Numbered from the stretch's first letter, positions 1 through 9,595 are shown. The stretch: DNA of 64,000 nucleotides from Corynebacterium yonathiae (GCF_027570195.1 NZ_JAKMUZ010000011.1:1-64000), one strand, 5' to 3'. Numbers and translations are program-made. The notes: generated by a model from the letters alone, not told the origin.

Positions 1-37
1 AAATGATGAGGCCAGCAGCAAGAATGTGGCGAAACAT
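1..37 (-). CDS. Start of an unidentified protein, cut by the window edge
   Basis: Reading leftward from position 37, an ATG is preceded by a good ribosome site (AGGAG, four bases upstream). It opens a frame of 12 codons, M-F-R-H-I-L-A-A-G-L-I-I, that runs off the window. The hydrophobic residues could begin a membrane segment or signal sequence. It lies beyond the crgA terminator, so it would need its own promoter. No function can be assigned from 12 residues, and the call rests only on the start codon and ribosome site. Confidence 0.35.
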   Translation of the reverse strand, partial: MFRHILAAGLII

Positions 38-53
38 GTGGCTCCTAGATATG

Positions 54-91
54 AAAAACCCTCGCCACCTACAGGAAGCAGGGAGCGAGGG
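54..91 (-). terminator. Rho-independent terminator of the crgA/pkn operon
   Basis: On the minus strand a 7-bp stem (CCCTCGC paired with GCGAGGG, positions 59-65 and 85-91) is followed by a run of five T. It lies about 20 bp past the crgA stop and separates that operon from the partial gene at the window edge. Confidence 0.75.
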
Positions 92-111
92 AGCAGGCTG
101 GGAGGTCTAGC

Positions 112-381
112 TTAGCGCCATCCCATGGTCATCAGCAGGCCGATGATGGCTAAGCCAAAACCGATGCCATAATTCCATGGGCCGAGTTCCGCCATGAACG
201 GGATGTCCTCGCCGGCGAGGTAGTTGACCACGAGCCACAGCAAGCCGATGACCATCAGGCCTAGCATGATGGCGACGTACCACTTCGGTGTGCCCTCAGA
301 ATTGATCTTGACGGGCGTGCGGTTGGTAGCAGAGCTCGAGGTAGGGACGGAGGAGCTCTGGGAAATCTTTGACTTCGGCAT
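112..381 (-). CDS. crgA: Cell division protein CrgA
   Basis: This 89-residue protein has the CrgA layout: a polar Ser/Thr-rich N-terminus of about 30 residues, then two membrane segments (about 36-54 and 68-86) joined by a short loop with the conserved P-W-N-Y-G-I-G stretch. CrgA is an actinobacterial divisome membrane protein that bridges early and late division factors and helps recruit wall enzymes to the septum. It sits immediately downstream of pknB on the same strand, its usual place near the origin. Length and position both fit the family, so the identification is firm. Confidence 0.93.
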   Translation of the reverse strand: MPKSKISQSSSVPTSSSATNRTPVKINSEGTPKWYVAIMLGLMVIGLLWLVVNYLAGEDIPFMAELGPWNYGIGFGLAIIGLLMTMGWR

Positions 382-445
382 AAGATACCTTTTCTAGAAT
401 TAAGTTCTTATCTAAGTTCGTACTGAGACCTTAGGATACCAGCAG

Positions 446-2404
446 CTATCGCTGCGGCAGAAGTGCAGCGGGGTCGAAATTCCACAGGCGGATTTCAATA
501 TTTTGATCCTTACGCATGGTATCGCCTGGATTCACAGAGGCCCAGCCAATCTTATTGGAATCTACCAGCGCACCGGTAGGAACCGGCTCGCCCACAATGA
601 ACTGGCCGGTCCAGCCCGCCTCCCGCAGCGCAGCCTCGGCCTGGCTTTCATTCTTGCGCACCACATCAGGGGCCTTAAAGAGCATGCCATTGGAGACCTC
701 AACGGTAACGGGCTTGCCCTTTTCCAGCTCCGCACCCTGATTGGAAACGCTGAGCACCGTGCCCTTTGGCTCTAAGGAATCCACCTCGCGCACGTCCACA
801 TCAAAATCATTCGACTCCAAGCGGCTCTGGGCATCCTCGACGTCCATTCCGGCAACATCGGGAACGCGCTTCTTTTCGACGCCCTTAGATACCGTCACCC
901 GTACCTTCGAACCCTTGGACAGCTGCGTGCCGCCTGCTGGGTCCTGCTTAATGATCTGGCCAGCGGGGGATTCATCGTTTTCTTCCGAGACATCGGAGTT
1001 GAGCGCCAAGCCCGCTTTTTCGAGGGCCTGGGCGGCCTCGTCCAAGGTCATGCCGGTGATATCCGGGACGTCAGTGATCTCCTTGCCTGAGGAAACAGTC
1101 AGCGTCACCGAGGCATTCTTTTGCAGCTCGGACCCCGGGGCGGGGTTGATGCGGATGGCATTATTGCGAGGGATATCCGGGTTGGCTTCTTCATTAACGG
1201 TGACCTGTAGACCCATGTCTTCGAGTTCCTTAACCACCTCATTGCGCTGGCGGTTTTCCACCTCTGGCACGATGATTTTGTCGTGCGGGGCAGATTGGGT
1301 CTGGCGTGGCTTTTCGGCATCCTCCTTGTCATTGGAGAAGAAATCCCAGGCGAAGTAGCCCACGATAGCTACCAGAAGGGCGACCAGGACGGCAGCCAAC
1401 CACTTCATCCAGCCGCCGCCCTGCTTGTCATCGTCTTCGGAGGGGCGGGTGGATTGAATCGGTGCGCGGTGCGCTGCCGCGGCGGGTGCGGCGGCGCCCA
1501 CCATCTCGGTAGGCTGCTCGACCTCGTCCTCATTAACGTGCATGCGCGCTGCTGCGGTGACCTGTCCATTGCGCAGGCGCTCCAGATCGCCGGCCATTTC
1601 CCAGGCGGACTGATAACGATCCGCCGGGTGTTTGGCCATGGCGGTAAGCACCACCGCATCGATATTGACGCGCTGGGTAGGAGTCAGTGAAGGATCCGCA
1701 ATGAGCTCCGACGGTGGTGTCGGCTCTTCTTGCACGTGCTGGTAGGCAACTGCAAAGGGGGTTTCGCCCTCAAAAGGAGTATGGCCAGTGAGCGCCTCAT
1801 AGAGTACGCAGCCCAGCGCATAGACATCGGAGCGGGCATCCGCATTCTTACCGCGGGCCTGCTCCGGGGAAAGGTACTGGGCGGTGCCAATAACGGCGGA
1901 GGTTTGCGTCATCGCCGAGGTGGAATCATCCAAGGCGCGGGCGATGCCGAAGTCCATCACCTTCACCTGGCCGGTGTTGGTGAGCATAATATTTGCCGGC
2001 TTGATATCGCGGTGGATAATGCCGGCTTCGTGCGAGGCTTGCAGGGCGTCTGCTACCGGTTTGAGGATATCCGCCGCTTCCTGCGCGGTCAGAGCCCCAT
2101 CCTCACGAATAATATCGCGCAAGGTGCGGCCGTTGACCCGCTCCATGACGATATATGGGATGGTCATGCCATCCAGCTCGGTCTCGCCGGTGTCATAAAC
2201 CGCCACGATATTGGGGTGATTCAGCTTGCCCGAGTTCTGGGCCTCGCGGTAAAAGCGCTCCCGGAAATTGACGTCGCGCGCCATTTCCGGGCGAAGCATC
2301 TTTACCGCAACCTGGCGGCCTAGGACGGTGTCCTCGGCAGCATAGACCTCAGACATGCCGCCGGTGCCGATGATCTCGCCTCTCCGATAGCGGTCATTGA
2401 CCAT
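446..2404 (-). CDS. pknB: Ser/Thr protein kinase PknB with four PASTA domains
   Basis: This is a 652-residue transmembrane kinase. The N-terminal kinase domain (about 7-275) shows the glycine loop G-T-G-G-M-S, the V-A-V-K lysine, catalytic H-R-D-I-K-P-A-N, M-D-F-G-I-A-R and an activation loop ending G-T-A-Q-Y-L-S-P-E. A juxtamembrane linker leads to one membrane helix at about 333-352, followed by four extracellular PASTA repeats that by family knowledge bind muropeptides or lipid II. PknB couples wall precursor status to phosphorylation of division and wall proteins. It starts 3 bp after the pknA stop and is co-transcribed with pknA, pbpA, rodA and pstP. Confidence 0.97.
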   Translation of the reverse strand: MVNDRYRRGEIIGTGGMSEVYAAEDTVLGRQVAVKMLRPEMARDVNFRERFYREAQNSGKLNHPNIVAVYDTGETELDGMTIPYIVMERVNGRTLRDIIREDGALTAQEAADILKPVADALQASHEAGIIHRDIKPANIMLTNTGQVKVMDFGIARALDDSTSAMTQTSAVIGTAQYLSPEQARGKNADARSDVYALGCVLYEALTGHTPFEGETPFAVAYQHVQEEPTPPSELIADPSLTPTQRVNIDAVVLTAMAKHPADRYQSAWEMAGDLERLRNGQVTAAARMHVNEDEVEQPTEMVGAAAPAAAAHRAPIQSTRPSEDDDKQGGGWMKWLAAVLVALLVAIVGYFAWDFFSNDKEDAEKPRQTQSAPHDKIIVPEVENRQRNEVVKELEDMGLQVTVNEEANPDIPRNNAIRINPAPGSELQKNASVTLTVSSGKEITDVPDITGMTLDEAAQALEKAGLALNSDVSEENDESPAGQIIKQDPAGGTQLSKGSKVRVTVSKGVEKKRVPDVAGMDVEDAQSRLESNDFDVDVREVDSLEPKGTVLSVSNQGAELEKGKPVTVEVSNGMLFKAPDVVRKNESQAEAALREAGWTGQFIVGEPVPTGALVDSNKIGWASVNPGDTMRKDQNIEIRLWNFDPAALLPQR

Positions 2405-2407
2405 CGC

Positions 2408-3853
2408 TTAGTCACCCTCCTGTGTAAGTAAATCGGCCAAGTCTCCGGGGAGCTCATTAGCCTGCGAGTTTACTGGAGTATCCAGCTCAGGTGTGTTTTC
2501 AACGTGCGTATCCTGTGGATTCTGTTGCGTCGGTACGGCCGGGGGCTGCTTTTGGTGGGTGGGTGAGTGGCGCGTAGGTGTCTCACGGTGAGTAGTACGC
2601 GGAGTCTCTTCTTGCTCCGTCTCCTGCGGCTCGGTCTCTGTCACCGTCACCGGTGCTGGGGCCTCCTCCGTATCTTCGTCCGGGGTGACTTGGTGGGTGG
2701 TGGTGGGATCGCGGTACTCCGTAACCACCGAGGTTTCCGGCGTGCTGGAAGGTTCGCTTTCTCTTTCTTTATCGCTCAAATTCTGATAGGTGGTGTAACC
2801 GCCGACGGCTAAAGCCGCGAGGAGCAGGGTGATACCCAGGCCTTTCAGGAAAGAAGAACCAGCCTTGGATTCCTTTTGCGGAGCGGTTCCCGCTGCGGGA
2901 TGGATTGTGGTGGGTTGGGCGACGTTGCCCAGCATCTCCGTCGAAGCGGACGGCGATGGTTCTGGTGCGCGCTGCGCTAGCGGAGCGGACTTAGGCTGCG
3001 GCGGGCGCTTGCCCAAGCGGACTGCGGAGATAGCCAGAGTGAACTCGTTGCCGTCGGCGTAACGGGTGGCAGGGTCCTTGCGCAACGCAATGCGGATGAG
3101 TTCTCGAGCTGGCGCGCTGATATTCGTCGATAGCGGCTCCGGCTCCTGGTTGATATGGGCCAAGGCGATGGATACGGAGGAATCTCCGGTAAAGGGGCGC
3201 CTGCCGGCAAGCATTTCATAGCCAACGACGCCGAGCGAATAGACGTCGGAAGCCGGCGTGACCTCCTTGCCCTGTGCTTGTTCGGGCGATACATACTGCG
3301 CGGTACCCACCACCATGCCGGTGCGAGTCAGCGGCACGGCCGCGGCTGCCTTGGCAATGCCAAAGTCCGTGATCTTAACCTGGCCATTTTGGGTGATAAG
3401 CAGGTTGCCGGGCTTAATATCGCGGTGCACTAACTCCATGCGGTGGATGATGGACAGGCCATGCGCGGCCTGCTCGAGGACGTCGAGAGCCAGCTCCTCC
3501 TGCAGCGTATTTTCGCGCGCCAGCAGGTCTGCAAGGGATTCGCCACGGACATATTCCAAGGCCATGAAACAGAATTTGCGGCCGTTGTCCTCCAGCTCGC
3601 GGTAGTCATAGGTGGCCACCACGTTTTCAGACTGAATGGATTCAGCCGATTTCGCCTCGTTGCGGAAGCGCGAGAGGAACTCCTGGTTATCGGAAAATTC
3701 GGGGCGCAGAACCTTGAGCGCGACCTCTCGATCATTGCGGGTATCATCAGCCAGCCACACGGTGGACATTCCGCCGTGGCCGATGACCCACTGCAGCTCG
3801 TAATCGCTGCCAATCAGTGCCTGGAGATGTTCCTTATTTTCGGCGCTATTCAT
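2408..3853 (-). CDS. pknA: Ser/Thr protein kinase PknA
   Basis: This is a 481-residue membrane kinase without PASTA domains. Kinase motifs are G-H-G-G-M-S (glycine loop), V-A-L-K, H-R-D-I-K-P-G-N and T-D-F-G-I-A-K, with activation loop G-T-A-Q-Y-V-S-P-E. After the kinase domain come a Pro/Ala linker, one membrane helix (about 337-357) and a Thr/Glu/Pro-rich extracytoplasmic tail of roughly 120 residues with no recognisable fold. PknA acts with PknB on cell division and polar growth and activates itself by autophosphorylation. Its start codon overlaps the pbpA stop by one base, which implies translational coupling. Confidence 0.95.
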   Translation of the reverse strand: MNSAENKEHLQALIGSDYELQWVIGHGGMSTVWLADDTRNDREVALKVLRPEFSDNQEFLSRFRNEAKSAESIQSENVVATYDYRELEDNGRKFCFMALEYVRGESLADLLARENTLQEELALDVLEQAAHGLSIIHRMELVHRDIKPGNLLITQNGQVKITDFGIAKAAAAVPLTRTGMVVGTAQYVSPEQAQGKEVTPASDVYSLGVVGYEMLAGRRPFTGDSSVSIALAHINQEPEPLSTNISAPARELIRIALRKDPATRYADGNEFTLAISAVRLGKRPPQPKSAPLAQRAPEPSPSASTEMLGNVAQPTTIHPAAGTAPQKESKAGSSFLKGLGITLLLAALAVGGYTTYQNLSDKERESEPSSTPETSVVTEYRDPTTTHQVTPDEDTEEAPAPVTVTETEPQETEQEETPRTTHRETPTRHSPTHQKQPPAVPTQQNPQDTHVENTPELDTPVNSQANELPGDLADLLTQEGD

Positions 3854-5283
3854 TACTGCTCCCCCTGGTATGCGCGCAGGATAGCGCGGCCAATCGGGCC
3901 GGAAACCTTGCCGCCCGTCGCGGACTCACCTAAGTTACCACCATTTTTCACCACGACGCCCACTGCAATATCCCGCTCCGGATCGAAGGCGACGTACCAC
4001 ACGTGCGGGGCTAGGCCCTCGCCATGCTCAGCGGTACCGGTCTTGGAAGCAAAGCCATTGCCATCATATCCAGCGGAGGAACGCTCCGAGGCATACATCA
4101 AATCAGTAAGCGTAGCCGCGGTTTCCTCGTTAACCGCCTGGTCCGCCTTCTTTGGTTTGGTGGTGCGGATGTCCTTCATCTGGGCGTCGGTAATGCGATT
4201 GACCAGGTAGGGCTGCATGCGGGTGCCCTTATTTGCCACGGTGCCTGCCATGACGGCTGCCTGCAGTGCGGTCATGGTGACATCGCGCTGACCAATGGCG
4301 GACTGCGCCGTGGCCGCCCCATCCGGCAAATCACCCAAGGTGCCGGCGGAGGTGGAGACACCGAGGTCATAGTTTTCTCCTACGCCAAAGGCCTTGGCGT
4401 ACTTGCGCAACTCATCAGCGCCGAGCTGCTCCGACATCTCCACAAACGCGGTATTGCACGACAGTGCAAAGGCGGTTTGCAGGGTCACCGCATCCTGGCC
4501 GTTGCACTTTTGGTTGGCATAGTTAGTCAGCTCCGTCACCGTGTCTGGCAAGGTAATGACATTGGAACCGGTCAGGGTGGAGGAAGGATTAAAGCCGTTG
4601 TTCAGGCCCGCCGCGGTGGTAATGATCTTGAAGATGGAACCCGGAGGCAGCGTTTCTGCACCGGCGTGGTTGACCAGCGGCTGTCCCTCTTGCTCTTGCA
4701 GGCTGGCCCAAACATCCTCGGCGGAATCACCCATCAGATCATTCGGGTTATAGCCAGGGTTGGAGGCCATAGCCAGAATCTTGCCGGTGGAGGGCTGAAT
4801 GGCAACCGCCGAGCCCTCGTAACCCGGGCCCACCAGCTGATCATAAGCAGCCTGCTGGAGTGCAGGATCGATGGTGACCTCTACATTGGCACCCTGCTTC
4901 GGCTTATCGGCTAGAGCATCGAGCCAGTTTTGCTTCATTAAAGAATCATCAGTGCCATTGAGGATGTCATTTTGGGAGGACTCTAGTTCCGAGGCACCAA
5001 ATTGGCTAGACAGGTAGCCGGTCAAGTTGCCAAAGGCCGGTGAATTAATGGGGTAGGAGCGCGAGTAGGTCTCGTCCGGGTTCTGCGTCGACTGTGCCAA
5101 TACGGTATTGCCCGCAAATATCTGGCCGCGCGGGGTGGTCTGCATCTCCATAAACCCGCGCATATTCCGCGGATTATGGGCATATTTATCTTCAGAAAAA
5201 GCCTGAATCACCGTCAAGTTGACCAGCAAGATGGCCGTCAAAATGATGGCGAATAAGGACACTAGACGGATGGATCTATTCAT
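3853..5283 (-). CDS. pbpA: Penicillin-binding protein PbpA (class B transpeptidase)
   Basis: This 476-residue protein has an N-terminal signal anchor (about 8-28), an N-terminal dimerisation region and a C-terminal transpeptidase domain. All three active-site motifs are visible: S-I-F-K (Ser216-Lys219, nucleophile), S-C-N, and K-T-G within A-S-K-T-G-T-A. It cross-links peptidoglycan at the outer face of the membrane. The partner glycosyltransferase is RodA, encoded directly upstream with a 4-bp overlap, the standard SEDS/class B PBP pair. In the family PbpA is a substrate of PknB, which fits the operon. Confidence 0.95.
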   Translation of the reverse strand: MNRSIRLVSLFAIILTAILLVNLTVIQAFSEDKYAHNPRNMRGFMEMQTTPRGQIFAGNTVLAQSTQNPDETYSRSYPINSPAFGNLTGYLSSQFGASELESSQNDILNGTDDSLMKQNWLDALADKPKQGANVEVTIDPALQQAAYDQLVGPGYEGSAVAIQPSTGKILAMASNPGYNPNDLMGDSAEDVWASLQEQEGQPLVNHAGAETLPPGSIFKIITTAAGLNNGFNPSSTLTGSNVITLPDTVTELTNYANQKCNGQDAVTLQTAFALSCNTAFVEMSEQLGADELRKYAKAFGVGENYDLGVSTSAGTLGDLPDGAATAQSAIGQRDVTMTALQAAVMAGTVANKGTRMQPYLVNRITDAQMKDIRTTKPKKADQAVNEETAATLTDLMYASERSSAGYDGNGFASKTGTAEHGEGLAPHVWYVAFDPERDIAVGVVVKNGGNLGESATGGKVSGPIGRAILRAYQGEQ

Positions 5284-6632
5284 CGGTGAGCCTCCTGGAC
5301 CGACGGGAACATGGAGGTATCGCTCGGCGCATTGCTCGAGGTCTCCTGCATGGGGCGACGAGCCGCGTTAGAGATCCGCAGCAGAATCGCCAACAACACA
5401 TAGTTAGCCATGAGAGAGGAACCACCGGCAGACATGAATGGCGTGGTCAAACCGGTCATCGGCAGCAGGGCAGAAATACCGCCGGTGACCACAAAGACCT
5501 GCACGGCCAAGGTAAGAGAAAGACCGGAAGCCACCAGCTTGCCGTAGGTATCGCGGGTGCGCAGTGCAGTGCCAAAGCCGCGGGTGGCCAGCATACCGAA
5601 GAGCACCAGTACGCCGGCAAGGCCAATGAGGCCGAATTCTTCACCTATTGCGGCAAGGATGTAATCCGAGTGGGCCACCGGAACGAGTTCTGGATGCCCC
5701 TCGCCCAAGCCGCTGCCAGAGATGCCGCCGGAAGACAAGCCGAATAGCGACTGGGAGAGCTGGAAACCCGTGACGTCATAATTGCCGAGCGGGTCTAAGA
5801 AGTTAGAAAAGCGTTGCTGGATTTTTGCGGAGATCTGATAAATACCAAAACCGCCCACACCGACGAGGACAACGCCGATAAGCAGCCAGCTCACCCGGCC
5901 GGTGGCCATAAACAGCATGCCAAGGACGGTGCTAAACAGCAGCAGCGCTGGGCCGAAGTCATTGGAGATACCCATGATGACGATCGCGACGGCCCAAATG
6001 ATCAGGATGGGTGCGAGGTCGCGCAAGCGCGGCAGGGAGATACCCAGTACTCGGTATCCCGCCACGGTAAATAGGGAGCGCTTCTGCGTCAGCAGCATGG
6101 CAAAGAACAAGATCAGCAAGATCTTGGAGAACTCGCCGGGCTGGATTGAAAACGGACCCAAGTTTATCCAGATGCGTGCCTCCACGTCCGCAGGCTGCGG
6201 CCATACCAGCGGCAGGGCCAGCAGGACAAGGCCTGCGGCACCCAAGATATAGGAGTAGCGCGTCAGCGAGCGGTGATCCTTCAAAACAGCTAAGACCAGT
6301 ACAAAGAGCACGAGTCCGACGATGGTCCACATGACCTGACGCACGGCGAGCCCGCTTTCTTTAACCAGATCTAGGCGGGCCAACATGATGAGCCCGATGC
6401 CATTGAGGATCGCCACGATGGGCAGCATGATCTGATCGGCATAAGGTGCTAAGAAGCACATCACCAGATGGGCGACGGTAAAGACGCCAATGAAACCGCC
6501 AATGAGATAAACCAGGTCCATGGTCAGAGCGTTGTCCTGGGAAAGCTCCAGGCTGACCAGGGTAATAGCGAAGACAATGGCGGCTAGGATGAGCAGGCCG
6601 AGTTCGGTCCCTCGGCTAAAAAACTTTTTCAC
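5280..6632 (-). CDS. rodA: SEDS peptidoglycan polymerase RodA/FtsW family
   Basis: This is a 450-residue multi-pass membrane protein of the RodA/FtsW/SpoVE family with about ten hydrophobic segments. It contains the characteristic S-I-Q-P-G-E-F-S-K-I motif (the W-x-x-P-x-E/Q-x-x-K region) and the G-x-x-x-P-M-T-G-x-x-x-P-F stretch near the C-terminus. SEDS proteins polymerise lipid II into glycan strands and work with a class B PBP, here PbpA, whose gene overlaps this one by 4 bp. The pknA-pbpA-rodA order supports RodA rather than the divisome FtsW, which lies in the dcw cluster in corynebacteria. Confidence 0.94.
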   Translation of the reverse strand: MKKFFSRGTELGLLILAAIVFAITLVSLELSQDNALTMDLVYLIGGFIGVFTVAHLVMCFLAPYADQIMLPIVAILNGIGLIMLARLDLVKESGLAVRQVMWTIVGLVLFVLVLAVLKDHRSLTRYSYILGAAGLVLLALPLVWPQPADVEARIWINLGPFSIQPGEFSKILLILFFAMLLTQKRSLFTVAGYRVLGISLPRLRDLAPILIIWAVAIVIMGISNDFGPALLLFSTVLGMLFMATGRVSWLLIGVVLVGVGGFGIYQISAKIQQRFSNFLDPLGNYDVTGFQLSQSLFGLSSGGISGSGLGEGHPELVPVAHSDYILAAIGEEFGLIGLAGVLVLFGMLATRGFGTALRTRDTYGKLVASGLSLTLAVQVFVVTGGISALLPMTGLTTPFMSAGGSSLMANYVLLAILLRISNAARRPMQETSSNAPSDTSMFPSVQEAHR

Positions 6633-6635
6633 AAC

Positions 6636-8000
6636 CTACACCTCCCGGCAGGTGACGCCAGGCTTGTTTTTCTTGGCATCCTTCTTATCTTTTTGGCTCG
6701 GCGCAGTGATACATGGTTTGAGCGCCTTGTCGCCCAAATCATTGACTTGCTGCTGTACCTCACCCAGATCACCAGTGGAGAGATGGTCGACGGCGCTGCG
6801 TTCAGATTCCGGTAGGTCCGTAACCTTTAGCGGTGCAAAGTCGCCCTTGCACGGCTCGCCGGAAAAGAGGAGCGAATTGCTGTCATTGATGCACACGTAT
6901 TGGTTCGTGGAGTGTAGTTCCTTGCCAAAGACGGAGTAATCAGCACCCTGTTGGATGGTGATTTCCTGTGCCTCGTTGGTAGCTACGTAATAATTATTGG
7001 ACAAGAAGTTCTTCGCCCACAGTCCGGCACCGATGACCAACGCTAGGACGATGAGCAAGGCAATGAGGATCTTCCAGCCGATCTTTCGGCCGGAAGTTTC
7101 CTCCTCCGCTTCGTCATCAGTAGACTCTTCGCGCTCGTCCTCGGTATCCGCCATGACGGCTGGCGGAATTACCTGGGGCTTGCGGGAGAGCTGTGCTGCC
7201 CGCGAGGCAGAAGAATCCGGATGGGTTGGCTCTTCAGTCGGACCCGCGAGGGCGCCGACGCGGAATGGTTCCTGTTCCCTAGGCTTTTCCTCGATTACTT
7301 CACCGATAACCACGGTGACATTATCCGGGCCTCCGGAGCGGATGGCTAGATCTACCAGGGCGGATCCTGCCTGCTCAATGCTGCCCTGCCCCAGTGCGGT
7401 TTCAATGGTGGACGCGGTTACGGGATCCGAAAGACCATCGGAGCATAGCAGGATGCGATCGCCCGGTTTGGCTTCGAGGGTAAACAGCGTTGCTTCGACC
7501 GGGCGGCCCGTATAGGCCTTTAGGATGAGAGACTTTTGCGGGTGCGAAGAGACGTCGCCTGGGTCCAGTTCGCCCTTATCCACCAAGGATTGCACGTAGG
7601 TATCATCCTTGGTGATCTGCTCGAGTTTGCCGTCGCGCAACAGGTAGCCGCGGGAATCACCTACGTGGCAGACGCCGAAATCCGTGCCGTTGAAGAGCAT
7701 GGTGGTCAGCGTCGTACCCATACCTTCGGTTTCTGGATGGGCCTTGACGTGGTCACTAATGGCCTCATTGGCCTGCTCAGCGGCCGCTACTAGTAGCGCC
7801 GTGGTGTCTTCCTGGCCCGGATCTTGATCCAAGATTTCTAGGTGGTTGACCATCAGTTCGGAGGCAACCTCGCCTGCCGCGTGGCCACCCATGCCATCGG
7901 CCAAGATCAAAAGGTGAGGACCGGCGTAGCCTGAGTCCTCGTTGTTATCGCGAATGAGGCCGCGATCGGACTTAGCAAAGAAGTTCAGCTTCAGTGTCAT
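6636..8000 (-). CDS. pstP: PP2C-family Ser/Thr phosphatase PstP
   Basis: This is a 454-residue membrane-anchored phosphatase. The cytoplasmic PP2C domain (about 1-235) shows the metal-binding motifs R-D-N-N-E-D, L-A-D-G-M-G-G-H, H-V-G-D-S-R-G and the late G-G-P-D-N-V-T. An acidic linker leads to one membrane helix (about 310-330) and an extracytoplasmic tail of about 120 residues with three cysteines. PstP reverses phosphorylation by PknA and PknB and so sets the balance of the locus. It is preceded by fhaB with a 4-bp overlap and followed by rodA after 3 bp, so it is part of one operon. Confidence 0.95.
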   Translation of the reverse strand: MTLKLNFFAKSDRGLIRDNNEDSGYAGPHLLILADGMGGHAAGEVASELMVNHLEILDQDPGQEDTTALLVAAAEQANEAISDHVKAHPETEGMGTTLTTMLFNGTDFGVCHVGDSRGYLLRDGKLEQITKDDTYVQSLVDKGELDPGDVSSHPQKSLILKAYTGRPVEATLFTLEAKPGDRILLCSDGLSDPVTASTIETALGQGSIEQAGSALVDLAIRSGGPDNVTVVIGEVIEEKPREQEPFRVGALAGPTEEPTHPDSSASRAAQLSRKPQVIPPAVMADTEDEREESTDDEAEEETSGRKIGWKILIALLIVLALVIGAGLWAKNFLSNNYYVATNEAQEITIQQGADYSVFGKELHSTNQYVCINDSNSLLFSGEPCKGDFAPLKVTDLPESERSAVDHLSTGDLGEVQQQVNDLGDKALKPCITAPSQKDKKDAKKNKPGVTCREV

Positions 8001-8449
8001 GCGTTCAACCTCACGGTAGTGCGGCCCAGCTTAATTTCGGAGTCCGCGCCGACTACCTCGGGTTGGTCGATGCGCACCCCATTGACAAAGGTGCCATTGC
8101 GAGATTCCAAATCCTCTACTACCCATTCGCTACCGCGGCGGAATAGCCGGGCATGGTGGCCAGAAGAATAATCATCGCCCGTGACAAAGTCGCAATCAGA
8201 AGCTCGGCCCAGCGTGCAGTCTTCCAATGTGCCCAATTCCATGTGGGATCCCTGCAAGGGGCCCTCAACGATGGACAGCTGCTTAATCGCTTCCCGACGC
8301 CGCGGTGCCCCCACCTTCTTCGACTGCTGGCGGATAGCCCCGGCGGATTTATTGGTATCGCGGCGCATGGCGTTCAAGGCCACCAGGATAAAAATCCAGA
8401 GCAGAGCCAACAAGCCGATGCGAAGCGCCAGCATGATGACTGCATCCAT
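7997..8449 (-). CDS. fhaB: FHA-domain membrane protein FhaB (FipA-like)
   Basis: This 150-residue protein has one N-terminal membrane helix (about 4-26), a basic linker and a C-terminal forkhead-associated domain (about 70-148). The FHA core motifs are G-R-A-S-D-C-D, S-S-G-H-H-A-R and the S-R-N-G-T-F-V-N-G loop. FHA domains bind phosphothreonine, and FhaB/FipA-type proteins link kinase output to FtsZ/FtsQ-type divisome proteins. It overlaps pstP by 4 bp and lies 25 bp downstream of fhaA. Both protein and context are typical. Confidence 0.93.
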   Translation of the reverse strand: MDAVIMLALRIGLLALLWIFILVALNAMRRDTNKSAGAIRQQSKKVGAPRRREAIKQLSIVEGPLQGSHMELGTLEDCTLGRASDCDFVTGDDYSSGHHARLFRRGSEWVVEDLESRNGTFVNGVRIDQPEVVGADSEIKLGRTTVRLNA

Positions 8450-8474
8450 GGCGACCTCCCTTCCTTAACTGAAC

Positions 8475-9308
8475 TTAGTAGCTGTGTGAATCAAGGCCCG
8501 TGATGCGAACCTCGATGTGGGAATGGCCCATGGTGATCACATCGCCATCGGCAAGCAGCCAATTATCAATCGGCGTTTCATTCACCGTGGTGCCGTTGGT
8601 GGACTGCAAATCCACTAAAACCGCATCCTGGCCGTTCCAGGTAATCTCCGCGTGCTGGCGGGATACGCCCGTATCCGGCAGCCGCAGGTCGGCGTCGTTG
8701 CTGCGGCCGATAATATTGGAGCCTTCCTGCACGTGGTAAACGCGGGAAGAGCCATCCTGCAGCATCAGGTTGACTGCTGGGCCCTGCTGTTGCGGGGCGG
8801 GTTGACTATCTGGAGCAATGAAAGCGGTAGTTACCGCGTCATCAGCCGTATTCTCGTGCTGCTCGGTCATTTGGTCCTCCTGACCATTAAAGTCGTGGAA
8901 AATAGCCTCAAAACCGGTCTCTTCCGTGGGCTCGTGATCAATAAACGACGACACGCGAAGCTGACCCGTGCGCAAACCAGATTCTTCTGCCACTCGCACA
9001 ATCACGGGGCCCGCGAGGGACCATCCGCTATTGCGAATGAAGCGCGTCAACTGGTCTGCACAATCGGCCGGCAGATTGCGATCCTGCGACAAGTTCTCCA
9101 AATCCTTGGAGGAGACACCTACAGTCATCACGTTTGGACTATAAAGATTGTCATCGTCGCCGCGCGCGAGATTGTCTTGAGCCTCTTGCTTCAAAAGCTC
9201 ATCAATCTCCGCGGGAACGACCTTGCCGCCGAAGACAAGTGCCATGCCATTATCAAGGCCGCGTTGCATGGCGGAGTCCAGCTTCGCCAGCTTTTCCAAA
9301 AACGCCAC
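8475..9308 (-). CDS. fhaA: FHA-domain protein FhaA with DUF3662 N-terminus
   Basis: This 277-residue soluble protein has an N-terminal DUF3662 domain (about 1-125), a Gln/Ala-rich linker and a C-terminal FHA domain (about 190-270) with G-R-S-N-D-A-D, S-R-Q-H-A-E and the S-T-N-G-T loop. FhaA binds phosphorylated partners such as the MviN/MurJ pseudokinase domain and so restrains wall precursor export. The start is a GTG preceded by a strong AAGGAG site. It is the first gene of the operon, whose promoter must lie in the roughly 200 bp up to the divergent tRNA gene. Confidence 0.93.
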   Translation of the reverse strand: MAFLEKLAKLDSAMQRGLDNGMALVFGGKVVPAEIDELLKQEAQDNLARGDDDNLYSPNVMTVGVSSKDLENLSQDRNLPADCADQLTRFIRNSGWSLAGPVIVRVAEESGLRTGQLRVSSFIDHEPTEETGFEAIFHDFNGQEDQMTEQHENTADDAVTTAFIAPDSQPAPQQQGPAVNLMLQDGSSRVYHVQEGSNIIGRSNDADLRLPDTGVSRQHAEITWNGQDAVLVDLQSTNGTTVNETPIDNWLLADGDVITMGHSHIEVRITGLDSHSY

Positions 9309-9507
9309 GAGCCATTCTCCTTTCCACCATGCAGCGATCAGTAGCGATCAGTATAGTTTGTCCACCCCCTTGAAACGTAGATGGCGAGGCGAAAGTTCCC
9401 AGAAATTTCGCTGCATCATCACCGAAATAGTTTACTTTTCCTGCAGATTTGTAGTTCTGAGCGATTTTCGTGGTATCTTTATCAAGTCGCTAAGACAACC
9501 ACACCCT

Positions 9508-9595
9508 GCCCGGGTGGCGGAATTGGCAGACGCGCTGGCTTCAGGTGCCAGTGTTCGATAAGAACGTGCGGGTTCAAGTCCCGCCCCGGGCACCA
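9508..9595 (+). tRNA. tRNA-Leu (anticodon CAG)
   Basis: The 88-nt gene folds as a class II tRNA with a long variable arm. The acceptor stem GCCCGGG (9508-9514) pairs with CCCGGGC (9585-9591), followed by discriminator A and an encoded CCA. The anticodon stem CTGGC/GCCAG frames the loop T-T-C-A-G-G-T, with CAG at 9542-9544, reading CUG leucine codons. The T loop GTTCAAGTC is present. The last 15 bases are also the start of a 17-bp direct repeat that flanks the adjoining IS481 element, so the insertion left the tRNA intact. Confidence 0.97.

Noticed and set aside
741..1358. Long plus-strand frame opposite pknB
   Set aside because: It is antisense to the PASTA region, Ser/Thr-rich by complement, and matches no family; the minus-strand kinase is certain.
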